From positions 62,001 through 126,000 of the forward strand of contig JAFTGB010000004.1 in the NCBI GenBank assembly GCA_017458125.1: 64,000 nucleotides of DNA. The letters run 5' to 3'. A program made the position numbers and the translations under genes. Source of the stretch: Prevotella sp. (lineage in GTDB: Bacteria; Bacteroidota; Bacteroidia; Bacteroidales; Bacteroidaceae). How positions within the stretch are numbered: position 1 is the first letter of the stretch; each line of letters opens with the position of its first letter. The notes under the pieces were generated by a model. It saw only the letters and a program-made list of their open reading frames with translations, made no database searches and was not told the origin of the DNA. This document shows, piece after piece, positions 8,312 to 15,968 of this stretch.

Positions 8312-9844
8312 TTACGCTCTCAGATTGCCAGGCAACTGGCCGTACTCCTCTTTGAAACATTTGGTGAAGTAGGACGGAGCGGTGAAGCCAACCTTGTAGG
8401 CTACCTCGCTGATGCTCTTGTCGGTGGTCAGCAGCAGCTGGTAGGCTCGCTTCAGACGGGCCGTGCGCAGCAGTTCAACGGGCGTGGAGCCAGTGACGGC
8501 CTTCACCTTCCTATATAATTGTACGCGACTGAGGTGCATCTCGGTAGCCAGGTCTTCGATGCTGAGTTCGCTGTCTTCGAGGCGCGACTCTACAGCCTCC
8601 TTGAAACGGGCAATGAACAACGAGGCCGACGTTGCCGGCTCTTTCTCCTCGGTTTTCTCGTCTTCGTCTTCGTTTTCGTCATGGTTTTCGTTTTCGTCAT
8701 TTTCCGGCTTCATGTTCCACAGCGTGTTGACTACGCGTTCCCGGCGCAGCGTCATCTTACCTATGTGGTAACGGTAGAACAGAATGATGGCGATGACGAG
8801 CAGTGCTATGACGCCGAGCGCCAGCAGCGAGATGATGCGCTGGTTGTCCAACTGTTGCAGGTATGTGTCGGCTTTCTTGTGTAGACGGTCAAGGTTGTTG
8901 TTTTGCCGCATCATCTCCTCCGTCTGCATCAGCAGCACTTTGGCGTTGTCGCGTGTGACGATGGCCGACTGTAGCAGAACCTCCTTTTCAAAGGGCTTGC
9001 CGTCCAGTATGTCGACGGCCTGTTGTATCAGCCTGTCGCCATGCGTGGGGTAGATGTAGGAGGCCTCAAGGATGCTGTCGCGTACCAGTTGGATGCCGCC
9101 GCCCTCTCCCGGTAGTCCGTCAATGCCGCAGTATTTGGGGGACACATCGCTTAAAGCCTTGCGTGCCCCCATGGCCATACGGTCGTTCTGGCCGAAGACA
9201 AAGTCGATGCCCTTCGCTGCGGCTTGCTGTCCTTCGGCAGTAGCCAGCCATTGGGCCATGGCCTTTGTGCCGCTCTCCTCCGTCCAGTCGCCTTGCAGCG
9301 TAGCTACCAGTTCTATGTTCGGGTGTTGTGCCAAGGCGTCGGCGAAGCCGTTATGTCGCTCGATGGCGGGCGAAGAGCCCTTCAGTCCCTTCACTTCTAC
9401 TACGCGTCCGTGGCCTTTCAGCTGTTTGGCGATGTACTCTCCCATCTGCCGCCCCATCTCGTAGTTGTCGGCCGACATGAAAGAGGTGTACTTCTGTGAG
9501 TTGGTTTTACGCTCGAAGACGATGACGGGTATGCCGCTGTCGTAGGCCCGGTCAATGGCGGGCGATATGGTCTGCACCTGGTTGGGGGCAACGATGAGCA
9601 GGTCGATGCCTGTGGCCAACAGGCTGTCTATTTGTTGGATTTGTCGCTCGTCGCTGTCGTAGGCTGCAGCAAAACGCAACTCCACACCGTCGTTGAAGTA
9701 GGTTCCCATGCGCAGTTCTGCGTTTTGCTTCTCACGCCAGATGTCGGCTGAGCACTGGGAGACGCCGATGACGTAGCGTGGCTGCTTAGGGCTACATCCG
9801 AAACAAAGCAGCAGAAGTGCGGTTGCCAGACAAATTTTTTGCAT
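8312..9844 (-). CDS. membrane-spanning sugar sensor with AraC DNA-binding domain (kinase-less HTCS-like regulator)
   Basis: 510 residues. An N-terminal hydrophobic segment (1-17) leads to a LacI/RbsB-type periplasmic sugar-binding domain (about 23-310; YVIGVSQCSADIWR, GIDLLIVAPNQ, DFVFGQNDRMAMGA). Then come a short coiled segment (about 315-336), one membrane helix (about 338-358), a basic stretch, a very acidic linker (381-402, Glu/Asp/Asn) and an AraC helix-turn-helix pair (about 405-510, ending SYFTKCFKEEYGQLP). In the B. theta fructan locus the regulator BT1754 has the same sensor and AraC ends, but a histidine kinase and receiver lie between them. Both are absent here. The cytoplasmic part is too short to hide them. 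It probably senses fructose and activates susC and GH32 directly. It has its own promoter (9897-9904). Confidence 0.85.
   Translation of the reverse strand: MQKICLATALLLLCFGCSPKQPRYVIGVSQCSADIWREKQNAELRMGTYFNDGVELRFAAAYDSDERQIQQIDSLLATGIDLLIVAPNQVQTISPAIDRAYDSGIPVIVFERKTNSQKYTSFMSADNYEMGRQMGEYIAKQLKGHGRVVEVKGLKGSSPAIERHNGFADALAQHPNIELVATLQGDWTEESGTKAMAQWLATAEGQQAAAKGIDFVFGQNDRMAMGARKALSDVSPKYCGIDGLPGEGGGIQLVRDSILEASYIYPTHGDRLIQQAVDILDGKPFEKEVLLQSAIVTRDNAKVLLMQTEEMMRQNNNLDRLHKKADTYLQQLDNQRIISLLALGVIALLVIAIILFYRYHIGKMTLRRERVVNTLWNMKPENDENENHDENEDEDEKTEEKEPATSASLFIARFKEAVESRLEDSELSIEDLATEMHLSRVQLYRKVKAVTGSTPVELLRTARLKRAYQLLLTTDKSISEVAYKVGFTAPSYFTKCFKEEYGQLPGNLRA
8640..8706. repeat. GAAAACGAAGAC micro-repeat encoding the acidic linker
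   Basis: Short GAAAAC/GAAGAC/GATGAC units on the minus strand encode the Glu/Asp/Asn linker of the regulator. Similar units encode NENEDENEN in the GH78 protein (42905-42930), so the linker may derive from a repeat insertion. Confidence 0.5.
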
Positions 9845-9896
9845 CAGTGATTCTTTATGATTTTCGATTTACGTTTTCGTTTTTGTCTTCTGACTG

Positions 9897-9904
9897 CAAA
9901 GGTA
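9897..9904 (-). promoter_or_regulatory. regulator -7 promoter element TACCTTTG
   Basis: TACCTTTG on the minus strand has TTTG at 9924-9927, 19 nt upstream, which is a complete -33/-7 pair. The operator at 9938-9983 starts about 10 nt beyond the -33 box, so autoregulation is possible. Confidence 0.65.
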
Positions 9905-9937
9905 ACGTTTTTCTTTTAACCAACAAAAAAAGGTCGC

Positions 9938-9983
9938 AAAAATCGTTCAATGGTTAGAAAAAACGATAAGTTGAACGTTTTTT
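9938..9983. promoter_or_regulatory. palindromic operator between regulator and GH32
   Basis: The left arm AAAAATCGTTCAATG is identical to the susC operator arm. After 16 nt, the right arm AGTTGAACGTTTTTT matches the susC right arm at 12 of 15 positions. Exactly 46 nt separate it from the GH32 -7 box. It lies in a divergent gap and could control both directions. Confidence 0.75.
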
Positions 9984-10029
9984 GTTATGTTTTGTATCAA
10001 ATATTATAGTATAAGCATCCTTTTTTCCT

Positions 10030-10037
10030 TATCTTTG
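10030..10037 (+). promoter_or_regulatory. GH32 -7 promoter element TATCTTTG
   Basis: TATCTTTG lies 32 nt before the GH32 ATG. There is no clear -33 TTTG, as for susC, consistent with dependence on a bound activator. Confidence 0.7.
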
Positions 10038-10069
10038 CGGCAAATAATCAATAACTAAAACCGAACGAC

Positions 10070-11758
10070 ATGAAAAAAATCCTATTGGTAATGATGACCA
10101 TGGTGCTGACGCTCACCGGAGCTTTGGCACAACAGAAGTTGCAGGTGTTGGGTAAGAGCCGTGCCATGCAGCGCGTAGTAGTGACGAACAAGTACCTGTT
10201 GTTGCCCGTTCAGGAGCGCGAGGACAATGCTAACATCCGCATCCTGAAGGACGGCCAGCAGGTGAAGTCGCTGAATGTACGCCTTGCCGTCGACCAGGTG
10301 GACTACTATGTTCCGCTAAACCTCACGCAGTTCACTACGACTAATTCGCAACTCCTGCTCGACATCACGTTCTATGGCGACCGCCGCTTTACGGGGGCCA
10401 TGAAAGACTTCCTCTGCTGGAAGGAGATGAAGCAGAGCGACACCTTTGACACCAAGAACCGCGAGAAGTACCGTCCGCAGTACCACCACACTCCTGTGTA
10501 CGGCTGGATGAACGACCCCAACGGCATGTTCTACAAGGATGGCGTCTACCACCTGTACTACCAATGGAACCCTTACGGCTCCATGTGGGAGAATATGACG
10601 TGGGGCCACTCTACGTCGCGCGACCTCATCCACTGGGAGGCGCAGCCGACGGCTATCGAGCCAGATGCCTTAGGCGACATCTTCAGTGGTTCGTGCGTGG
10701 TGGACAAAGAGAACGACCGCGTTGTAGCTTTCTACACCTCGGCAGGCAAGAGCCAGACACAGTCGATGGCTGTTTCCAAAGATAACGGGCAGACCTTCGA
10801 GAAGTACAGCGGCAACCCCGTGCTGGTGAGCACCGAAGAGGACTTCCGTGACCCCAAGGCCTTCTGGAACCCTGAGATACAGCGTTGGAATCTCATCCTG
10901 GCTGTTGGTCAGGAGATGCGCATCTACTCGTCGGCCGACCTGAAGGAGTGGAAGTACGAGAGCTCTTTCGGCAAGGAGCTGGGCTGCCACGACGGAGTCT
11001 GGGAGTGCCCTGACCTGATGAAGCTGCAGGTGCGCGGCACCGATAAGCAGAAGTGGCTGCTCATCTGCAACATCAATCCTGGCGGACCCTTCGGCGGCAG
11101 TGCCACCCAGTATTTCGTCGGCACCTTCGACGGCCACCACTTCAATTGCGAACATAAGGACACACGCTGGATGGACTATGGCAAGGATCACTATGCCACC
11201 GTCACCTTCGACAACGCCCCCGACGGTCGAAAGATTGCCCTGGCTTGGATGTCGAACTGGCAGTATGCCAACCAGGTGCCCACCAAGCAGTTCCGCAGTG
11301 CCAACTCGCTGCCCCGTGACCTTGACCTGTACGAGTACGAAGGCCAGACCTATTGCGGTGTGACACCGTCACGCGAGGTCAACGCCCTGCGTGGCAAAGT
11401 GGTGAAGAAGCTGCCCAAAACCTGTGAGATTGTGGTCGACGTCAAGGGTACGACGGAAGTAACCCTGTCCAACAAGCTCGGCGAACAGGTGCTCATGAAG
11501 TATGACGTTGCCAAGAAGACGTTCTCCATGGACCGTACCCGCAGCTACGCCAGCTTCAGCGAGGCCTTCCCCTGTGTGACCACTGCTCCCGTCTATGGTG
11601 ACATCCGCCAGCTGCGCATCTTCATCGACAACAGCAGCATTGAAGTCTTCGACGCCGAAGGACGCCTGTCAATGACTAACCTCATCTTCCCCACCGAGCC
11701 CTATAATAATATAAAGGTGGCAGGCGGACGTGCCACGATCTATGAGATTAAAAATTAA
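10070..11758 (+). CDS. GH32 fructan beta-fructosidase
   Basis: 562 residues with a signal peptide ending at about residue 20 (GALAQQ). An extra N-terminal beta domain (about 22-130) precedes the five-blade GH32 propeller. The three catalytic motifs are intact: WMNDPNG with nucleophile Asp149, FRDPK with Asp261, and WECPDL with acid/base Glu312. A C-terminal beta-sandwich carries the usual SSIEVFD stretch. It hydrolyses beta-fructosidic bonds of levan or inulin-type fructans to release fructose, in the periplasm or at the surface. It heads a plus-strand operon with a permease and fructokinase. Exo versus endo action and linkage preference cannot be told from sequence alone. Confidence 0.92.
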   Translation: MKKILLVMMTMVLTLTGALAQQKLQVLGKSRAMQRVVVTNKYLLLPVQEREDNANIRILKDGQQVKSLNVRLAVDQVDYYVPLNLTQFTTTNSQLLLDITFYGDRRFTGAMKDFLCWKEMKQSDTFDTKNREKYRPQYHHTPVYGWMNDPNGMFYKDGVYHLYYQWNPYGSMWENMTWGHSTSRDLIHWEAQPTAIEPDALGDIFSGSCVVDKENDRVVAFYTSAGKSQTQSMAVSKDNGQTFEKYSGNPVLVSTEEDFRDPKAFWNPEIQRWNLILAVGQEMRIYSSADLKEWKYESSFGKELGCHDGVWECPDLMKLQVRGTDKQKWLLICNINPGGPFGGSATQYFVGTFDGHHFNCEHKDTRWMDYGKDHYATVTFDNAPDGRKIALAWMSNWQYANQVPTKQFRSANSLPRDLDLYEYEGQTYCGVTPSREVNALRGKVVKKLPKTCEIVVDVKGTTEVTLSNKLGEQVLMKYDVAKKTFSMDRTRSYASFSEAFPCVTTAPVYGDIRQLRIFIDNSSIEVFDAEGRLSMTNLIFPTEPYNNIKVAGGRATIYEIKN

Positions 11759-11797
11759 AGATTAAAAATGATGCATTATGCATTATAAATTATGCAT
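11752..11797. repeat. ATTAAAA / ATGCATTAT micro-repeat
   Basis: GATTAAAAATTAAAGATTAA units overlap the GH32 stop codon and pass into ATGCATTAT copies like those between susC and susD. The last GH32 residues (KN) are read from this repeat. Confidence 0.55.
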
Positions 11798-11803
11798 TAA
11801 ATT

Positions 11804-12961
11804 ATGAATAAGAACAAGTCCATCTACCTCATCCCCGTTATGCTCTGCTTCTTCTGCATGGGCTTCGTGGACCTTGTGGGCATAGCTTCCAACTATGTCA
11901 AGGAAGACCTCGCGCTGAGCGACTCTGTTGCCAACATATTCCCCTCGTTGGTGTTCTTCTGGTTCCTCATCTTCTCCGTCCCCACGGGCATGCTGATGAA
12001 CAAGATTGGCCGAAAGAAGACCGTGCTGCTCTCGCTCCTTGTCACCGTCGTCTCGCTGTTCATCCCGCTGTTGGGCTACTCCTTCGGCATCATGCTGGTG
12101 GCCTTCTCGCTGTTGGGCATCGGCAACGCGCTGATGCAGACCAGCATCAACCCGCTGGCCATGCTCATCATTGGCGACAAAAACTTGGCGTCGACGCTGA
12201 CCTTCGGGCAGTTTGTCAAGGCCATAGCCTCCTTCATGGCTCCCTACTTGGCCATGTGGGGTGCCACGCAGGTCATGCCATCTTTCGGCTACGATTGGCG
12301 CGTGCTGTTCCTCGTCTACTTTGTTGTCGGCGTACTGGCCACGGGCCTGCTGTGGGCAACTCCCATTCATGAGGAGATGACCGAGGGCAAGTCGTCGTCG
12401 TTCATGGACTGTCTGCGCCTGTTGGGAAAGCCCATTGTGCTACTGTCGTTCCTGGCCATCATGTGTCATGTGGGTATTGACGTCGGCACTAACACCACGG
12501 CACCCAAACTGCTGATGGAACGCGTGGGCATGACGCTCAACGAGGCCGCCTTCGCCACCTCGCTCTACTTCATCTTCCGCACCATCGGTGCGCTGACGGG
12601 CTCGTTCTTCCTGCGCGTCATGAAGACCCGCTGGTTCTTCATCGTCAGTGTTGTGCTCATGGCCCTGTCCATGGTCGGCATGTTCTTCGGCACCGAGCAG
12701 TGGGAATTGTATGCGGCCATCGCGCTGGTGGGCTACGGCAACTCCAACGTTTTCTCCATGGCTTTCTCGGAAGCGCTGCTCTCTGTCCCCGACAAGCAGA
12801 ACGAGGTCAGTGGTCTGATGATTATGGGACTCTTTGGCGGCACTGTGTTCCCCCTCATCATGGGACTGTGCAGCGATGCCGTCGGTCAGGCTGGTGCCGT
12901 GGCCGTCATGGCAGTTGGTGTCGTCTACCTGTTCACGTTCATCAAGCAAGTAAATCATTAA
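11804..12961 (+). CDS. MFS sugar permease (FucP/GluP-like), probable fructose importer
   Basis: 385 residues with about 12 membrane helices (first at 10-30, VMLCFFCMGFVDLVG) and an MFS signature loop after helix 2 (NKIGRKK). The family is the FucP/glucose-galactose porter branch. In B. theta the gene in the same place (BT1758) is a fructose permease. It should carry fructose across the inner membrane. It lies 45 nt after GH32 and 49 nt before fructokinase, with no promoter in between, so the three are probably one transcript. Confidence 0.85.
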   Translation: MNKNKSIYLIPVMLCFFCMGFVDLVGIASNYVKEDLALSDSVANIFPSLVFFWFLIFSVPTGMLMNKIGRKKTVLLSLLVTVVSLFIPLLGYSFGIMLVAFSLLGIGNALMQTSINPLAMLIIGDKNLASTLTFGQFVKAIASFMAPYLAMWGATQVMPSFGYDWRVLFLVYFVVGVLATGLLWATPIHEEMTEGKSSSFMDCLRLLGKPIVLLSFLAIMCHVGIDVGTNTTAPKLLMERVGMTLNEAAFATSLYFIFRTIGALTGSFFLRVMKTRWFFIVSVVLMALSMVGMFFGTEQWELYAAIALVGYGNSNVFSMAFSEALLSVPDKQNEVSGLMIMGLFGGTVFPLIMGLCSDAVGQAGAVAVMAVGVVYLFTFIKQVNH

Positions 12962-13010
12962 TGAAAGACAAATAAATCGAAAATTGTAAATCAGTAAATC
13001 GTAAATAATT

Positions 13011-13886
13011 ATGAAGGATTTGATTATCGGACTGGGCGAGGCATTGTGGGACATGCTGCCCGAAGGAAAGAAACTGGGTGGCGCACCGGCAAACTTTGCC
13101 TATCATGCCGGACAGTTCGGCCTGAACACCATGGCCATCAGTGCCTTAGGCGAGGACAAGCTGGCCGACGAGACCATTGAAGCCTTGGAGAAGAACGGAC
13201 TGAATTACCTGATGCCGCGCGTGCCTTACGCTACGGGTACGGTGTTAGTGACGCTGACGGGCGACGGCATCCCTACGTATGAAATCAAGGAGAACGTGGC
13301 ATGGGATAACATACCTTTCACTGCCGAGGTGGAGGAAGCTGCCCGCAACTGCCGCGCTGTCTGCTTCGGGTCACTGGCCCAGCGCAACGTGGTAAGCCGG
13401 CAGACCATCCAGAAGTTCCTGGAAGCCACACCCGCTGACTGCCTGAAAATCTGCGACATCAACCTGCGTCAGCAGTTCTACAGCAAGGAAGTGCTGGAGG
13501 AGTCGTTCCGTCGCTGCAACATCCTGAAGATTAACGACGAGGAGCTGGTGGTCGTCAGCCGCATGTTCGGCTATCAGGAACTCGACGATGCCAAGGTCTG
13601 CCAGCAGATGGTCAAGGACTACAATCTGCAGTTGTTAGTGCTCACCTGCGGCACCAACGGTTCCTACGTGTTCACAGCCGATGGCGACCAGTCGTTCCAG
13701 CCTACGCCGAAGGTGGAGGTTGCCGACACGGTGGGTGCCGGCGACTCGTTCACCGGTTCGTTCTGTGCCGCCGTGCTCAACGGCAAGCCCGTCGCCGAAG
13801 CTCACCGCATTGCCGTCGAGGTGTCTGCCTACGTGTGTACGCAGAACGGTGCCATGCCTAAATATCCTGCCGAGCTTTTTAAATGA
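13011..13886 (+). CDS. fructokinase, PfkB family
   Basis: 291 residues, normal for a PfkB fructokinase. The N-terminal substrate motif (GEALWDMLPEGKKLGGAPANFA) and the C-terminal ATP/catalytic signature (DTVGAGDSFTGSF, whose Asp is the catalytic base) are both present. It is cytoplasmic and phosphorylates fructose from ATP to feed glycolysis. It is the last gene of the GH32-permease-kinase operon and is followed by a repeat-built hairpin. Confidence 0.92.
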   Translation: MKDLIIGLGEALWDMLPEGKKLGGAPANFAYHAGQFGLNTMAISALGEDKLADETIEALEKNGLNYLMPRVPYATGTVLVTLTGDGIPTYEIKENVAWDNIPFTAEVEEAARNCRAVCFGSLAQRNVVSRQTIQKFLEATPADCLKICDINLRQQFYSKEVLEESFRRCNILKINDEELVVVSRMFGYQELDDAKVCQQMVKDYNLQLLVLTCGTNGSYVFTADGDQSFQPTPKVEVADTVGAGDSFTGSFCAAVLNGKPVAEAHRIAVEVSAYVCTQNGAMPKYPAELFK

Positions 13887-14004
13887 AAAATAAAAAGTAA
13901 GAAATAAAAAATAAGAATGAAGAATTTGCTGCCGCCTTTGGAGTGGGGCAGGAAATTCTTCATTTTTTATTTCTTATTTTTTATTTCTTATTTTTTATTT
14001 CTTA
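13887..14004. repeat. A/T micro-repeat hairpin after fructokinase
   Basis: The left arm (about 13888-13926) is built of AAATAAAAA/GTAAGAAAT units. The right arm (13953-14004) ends in three perfect tandem copies of the 14-mer TTTTTTATTTCTTA (13963-14004). The arms can pair around a GC-rich loop and could terminate the fructokinase transcript. The final TA of the third copy is the first two bases of the next promoter. Confidence 0.65.
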
Positions 14005-14010
14005 CCTTTG
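14003..14010 (+). promoter_or_regulatory. helicase -7 promoter element TACCTTTG
   Basis: TACCTTTG ends 5 nt before the helicase ATG, so the mRNA would be leaderless or nearly so. Its upstream sequence is the 14-mer repeat. Confidence 0.65.
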
Positions 14011-14015
14011 CAGGC

Positions 14016-15968
14016 ATGAACGTCACACAGTCAGCTATTCAGATGCTCCAGCAGCAGCGTTTGCTGCTCCAGTTAGAGTATGAGACCGAGAGGGAGGCCT
14101 ACCGCCAGCAGACCGAGACCATCGGTATTGGGCGCAAGGTGAAGCGCGGCGATGCCTGGTGGCCGCTGCGTTTCTCGAAGAGCTACTACAACTCGTTGAA
14201 CCAGCTGGCTGTGGAAGTGGTGCGCACCGCCGACACCGACATCGAACACAACTTCGAGTTCGGGCGGCCGGTGGCTTTTTTTGTGTGCGACGGCGAGGGG
14301 GGCAACATCCGCTACTTCCGCTTTACCGGCACTGTCAGCTACGTCGACGGCGACCGCATGGTGGTCACCGTGCCCGACCGTGCACCCCTTGCTGACCTGC
14401 AAGGGTCGGCAAATGTCGGCGTGCAGCTGTCGTTCGACGAGACCAGCTACCGGCTGATGTTGGAGGCCCTGGACCGCGTTATTCGCGGCAAGGGGCGCCT
14501 GGGCTACTTGCGCGACCTGTTCAGCACGCCGGCCATGAAGCCCGAGACGTTCACCTTCCAGCCTATGCACTTCCCCTACCTGAACACCACGCAGGAGCAG
14601 GCCGTCAACGAAGTGCTGCGCGCCAAGGATGTGGCCGTCGTGCACGGTCCTCCGGGCACGGGCAAGACGACAACGCTGGTGGAGGCCATTCGCGAGACGC
14701 TGATGCGCGAGAGTCAGGTGATGGTGTGTGCCCAGAGCAATATGGCTGTCGACTGGATTAGCGAGAAGCTGGTGGACCGTGGCATCAACGTGCTGCGGTT
14801 GGGCAACCCCACGCGTGTCAACGACAAGATGCTGTCGTTCACCTACGAGCGACGCTTTGAGGCGCACCCCGACTATCCGCAGTTGTGGGCGTTGCGCAAG
14901 GCCATCCGCGAGCTGCGCGCTCACCGCGGCCGCAGTTCCTCCGACGCCTGGCACCAGAAACTGGAGCACCTGAAGAGCCGTGCCACGGAGCTGGAGATAC
15001 GCATCAATGCCGAACTGTTCGGTGAGGCGCGCGTCATTGCGTCAACCCTTGTGGGAGCCGCTAACCGGCTGTTGGACGGACAGCGCTTCGGCACGCTGTT
15101 CATCGACGAGGCCGCCCAGGCCTTGGAGCCCGCCTGCTGGATACCCCTGCGCCGGGTCAGCCGTGTGGTGCTGGCCGGCGACCACTGCCAGCTGCCGCCG
15201 ACGGTCAAAAGCATTGCCGCCCTGAAGGCCGGATTGGGGCGCACGCTCATGGAGCGCATTGCGGAGACGCACCCCGAGGCGGTCACCCTGCTGAGGGTGC
15301 AGTACCGCATGAACGATGACATCATGCGTTTCTCCAGCAACTACTTCTACCATGGACTGGTGCAGAGTGCCCCCGAAGTCAGGTTCCGCGGCATTCTGGA
15401 CCTTGACACGCCCATGCAGTGGATTGACACGGGGAGCTTGCTGAAAGAGGAGTTCGTGGGCGAGAGCTACGGGCGCATCAACAAGGCCGAGGCCGAGCTG
15501 ACGCTGCAGGAGCTGCAACACTACTTTGAACGCATAGGCAAGCAGCGCCTGCTGGACGAGCGCATCGACGTGGGCATCATCTCGCCCTACCGCGCACAGG
15601 TGCAGCTGCTGCGCCGTATGCTGCTGAAACAAGCCTACTTCAAACCTTTCCGGCGGCTGATTAGCGTCAACACCGTCGACGGTTTCCAGGGACAGGAGCG
15701 CGACGTCATCGTCATCTCCCTCGTGCGCTCCAACGACGAGGGACAGATTGGTTTCCTGCGCGACCTGCGCCGCATGAACGTGGCCATCACGAGGGCCCGC
15801 ATGAAGGTCATCATCCTTGGCGACCGCCGCACGCTGACGAGCCACCCTTTCTACCGGCAGCTTTGGAAATACATTACTCAACTAAAACATAACGACGATG
15901 AAGACACTACTGATGATGGTGCTGACAACCGTGCTGATGACGACGAAAGCCATGGCACAGCAGTTTAA
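14016..15968 (+). CDS. superfamily 1B DNA2/SMUBP2-like helicase
   Basis: 650 residues from ATG 14016. The frame stays open upstream, but those codons are low-complexity repeat (FFIFYFLFFISYFLF) lying before the promoter. Walker A is GPPGTGKTTTL, Walker B is DEAAQALEP. Later helicase motifs include LRVQYRMNDDIM, NTVDGFQGQERDVIVISLVRS and NVAITRARMKV. It is an ATP-dependent 5'-3' DNA or RNA helicase of the AAA_11/AAA_12 type. The last 24 residues, very acidic, are read through the signal-peptide codons of the pullulanase in another frame (71-nt overlap) and look non-native. Confidence 0.88.
   Translation: MNVTQSAIQMLQQQRLLLQLEYETEREAYRQQTETIGIGRKVKRGDAWWPLRFSKSYYNSLNQLAVEVVRTADTDIEHNFEFGRPVAFFVCDGEGGNIRYFRFTGTVSYVDGDRMVVTVPDRAPLADLQGSANVGVQLSFDETSYRLMLEALDRVIRGKGRLGYLRDLFSTPAMKPETFTFQPMHFPYLNTTQEQAVNEVLRAKDVAVVHGPPGTGKTTTLVEAIRETLMRESQVMVCAQSNMAVDWISEKLVDRGINVLRLGNPTRVNDKMLSFTYERRFEAHPDYPQLWALRKAIRELRAHRGRSSSDAWHQKLEHLKSRATELEIRINAELFGEARVIASTLVGAANRLLDGQRFGTLFIDEAAQALEPACWIPLRRVSRVVLAGDHCQLPPTVKSIAALKAGLGRTLMERIAETHPEAVTLLRVQYRMNDDIMRFSSNYFYHGLVQSAPEVRFRGILDLDTPMQWIDTGSLLKEEFVGESYGRINKAEAELTLQELQHYFERIGKQRLLDERIDVGIISPYRAQVQLLRRMLLKQAYFKPFRRLISVNTVDGFQGQERDVIVISLVRSNDEGQIGFLRDLRRMNVAITRARMKVIILGDRRTLTSHPFYRQLWKYITQLKHNDDEDTTDDGADNRADDDESHGTAV

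Noticed and set aside
9790-9844. Lipoprotein signal on the fructan regulator (LLLCFGC)
   Set aside because: The -1 to -3 residues fit the lipobox poorly, and lipidation would be odd for an inner-membrane-spanning regulator; a plain signal or anchor is more likely.
13917-14015. N-terminal extension of the helicase
   Set aside because: The codons are phenylalanine-rich repeat DNA and lie upstream of and across the -7 promoter.
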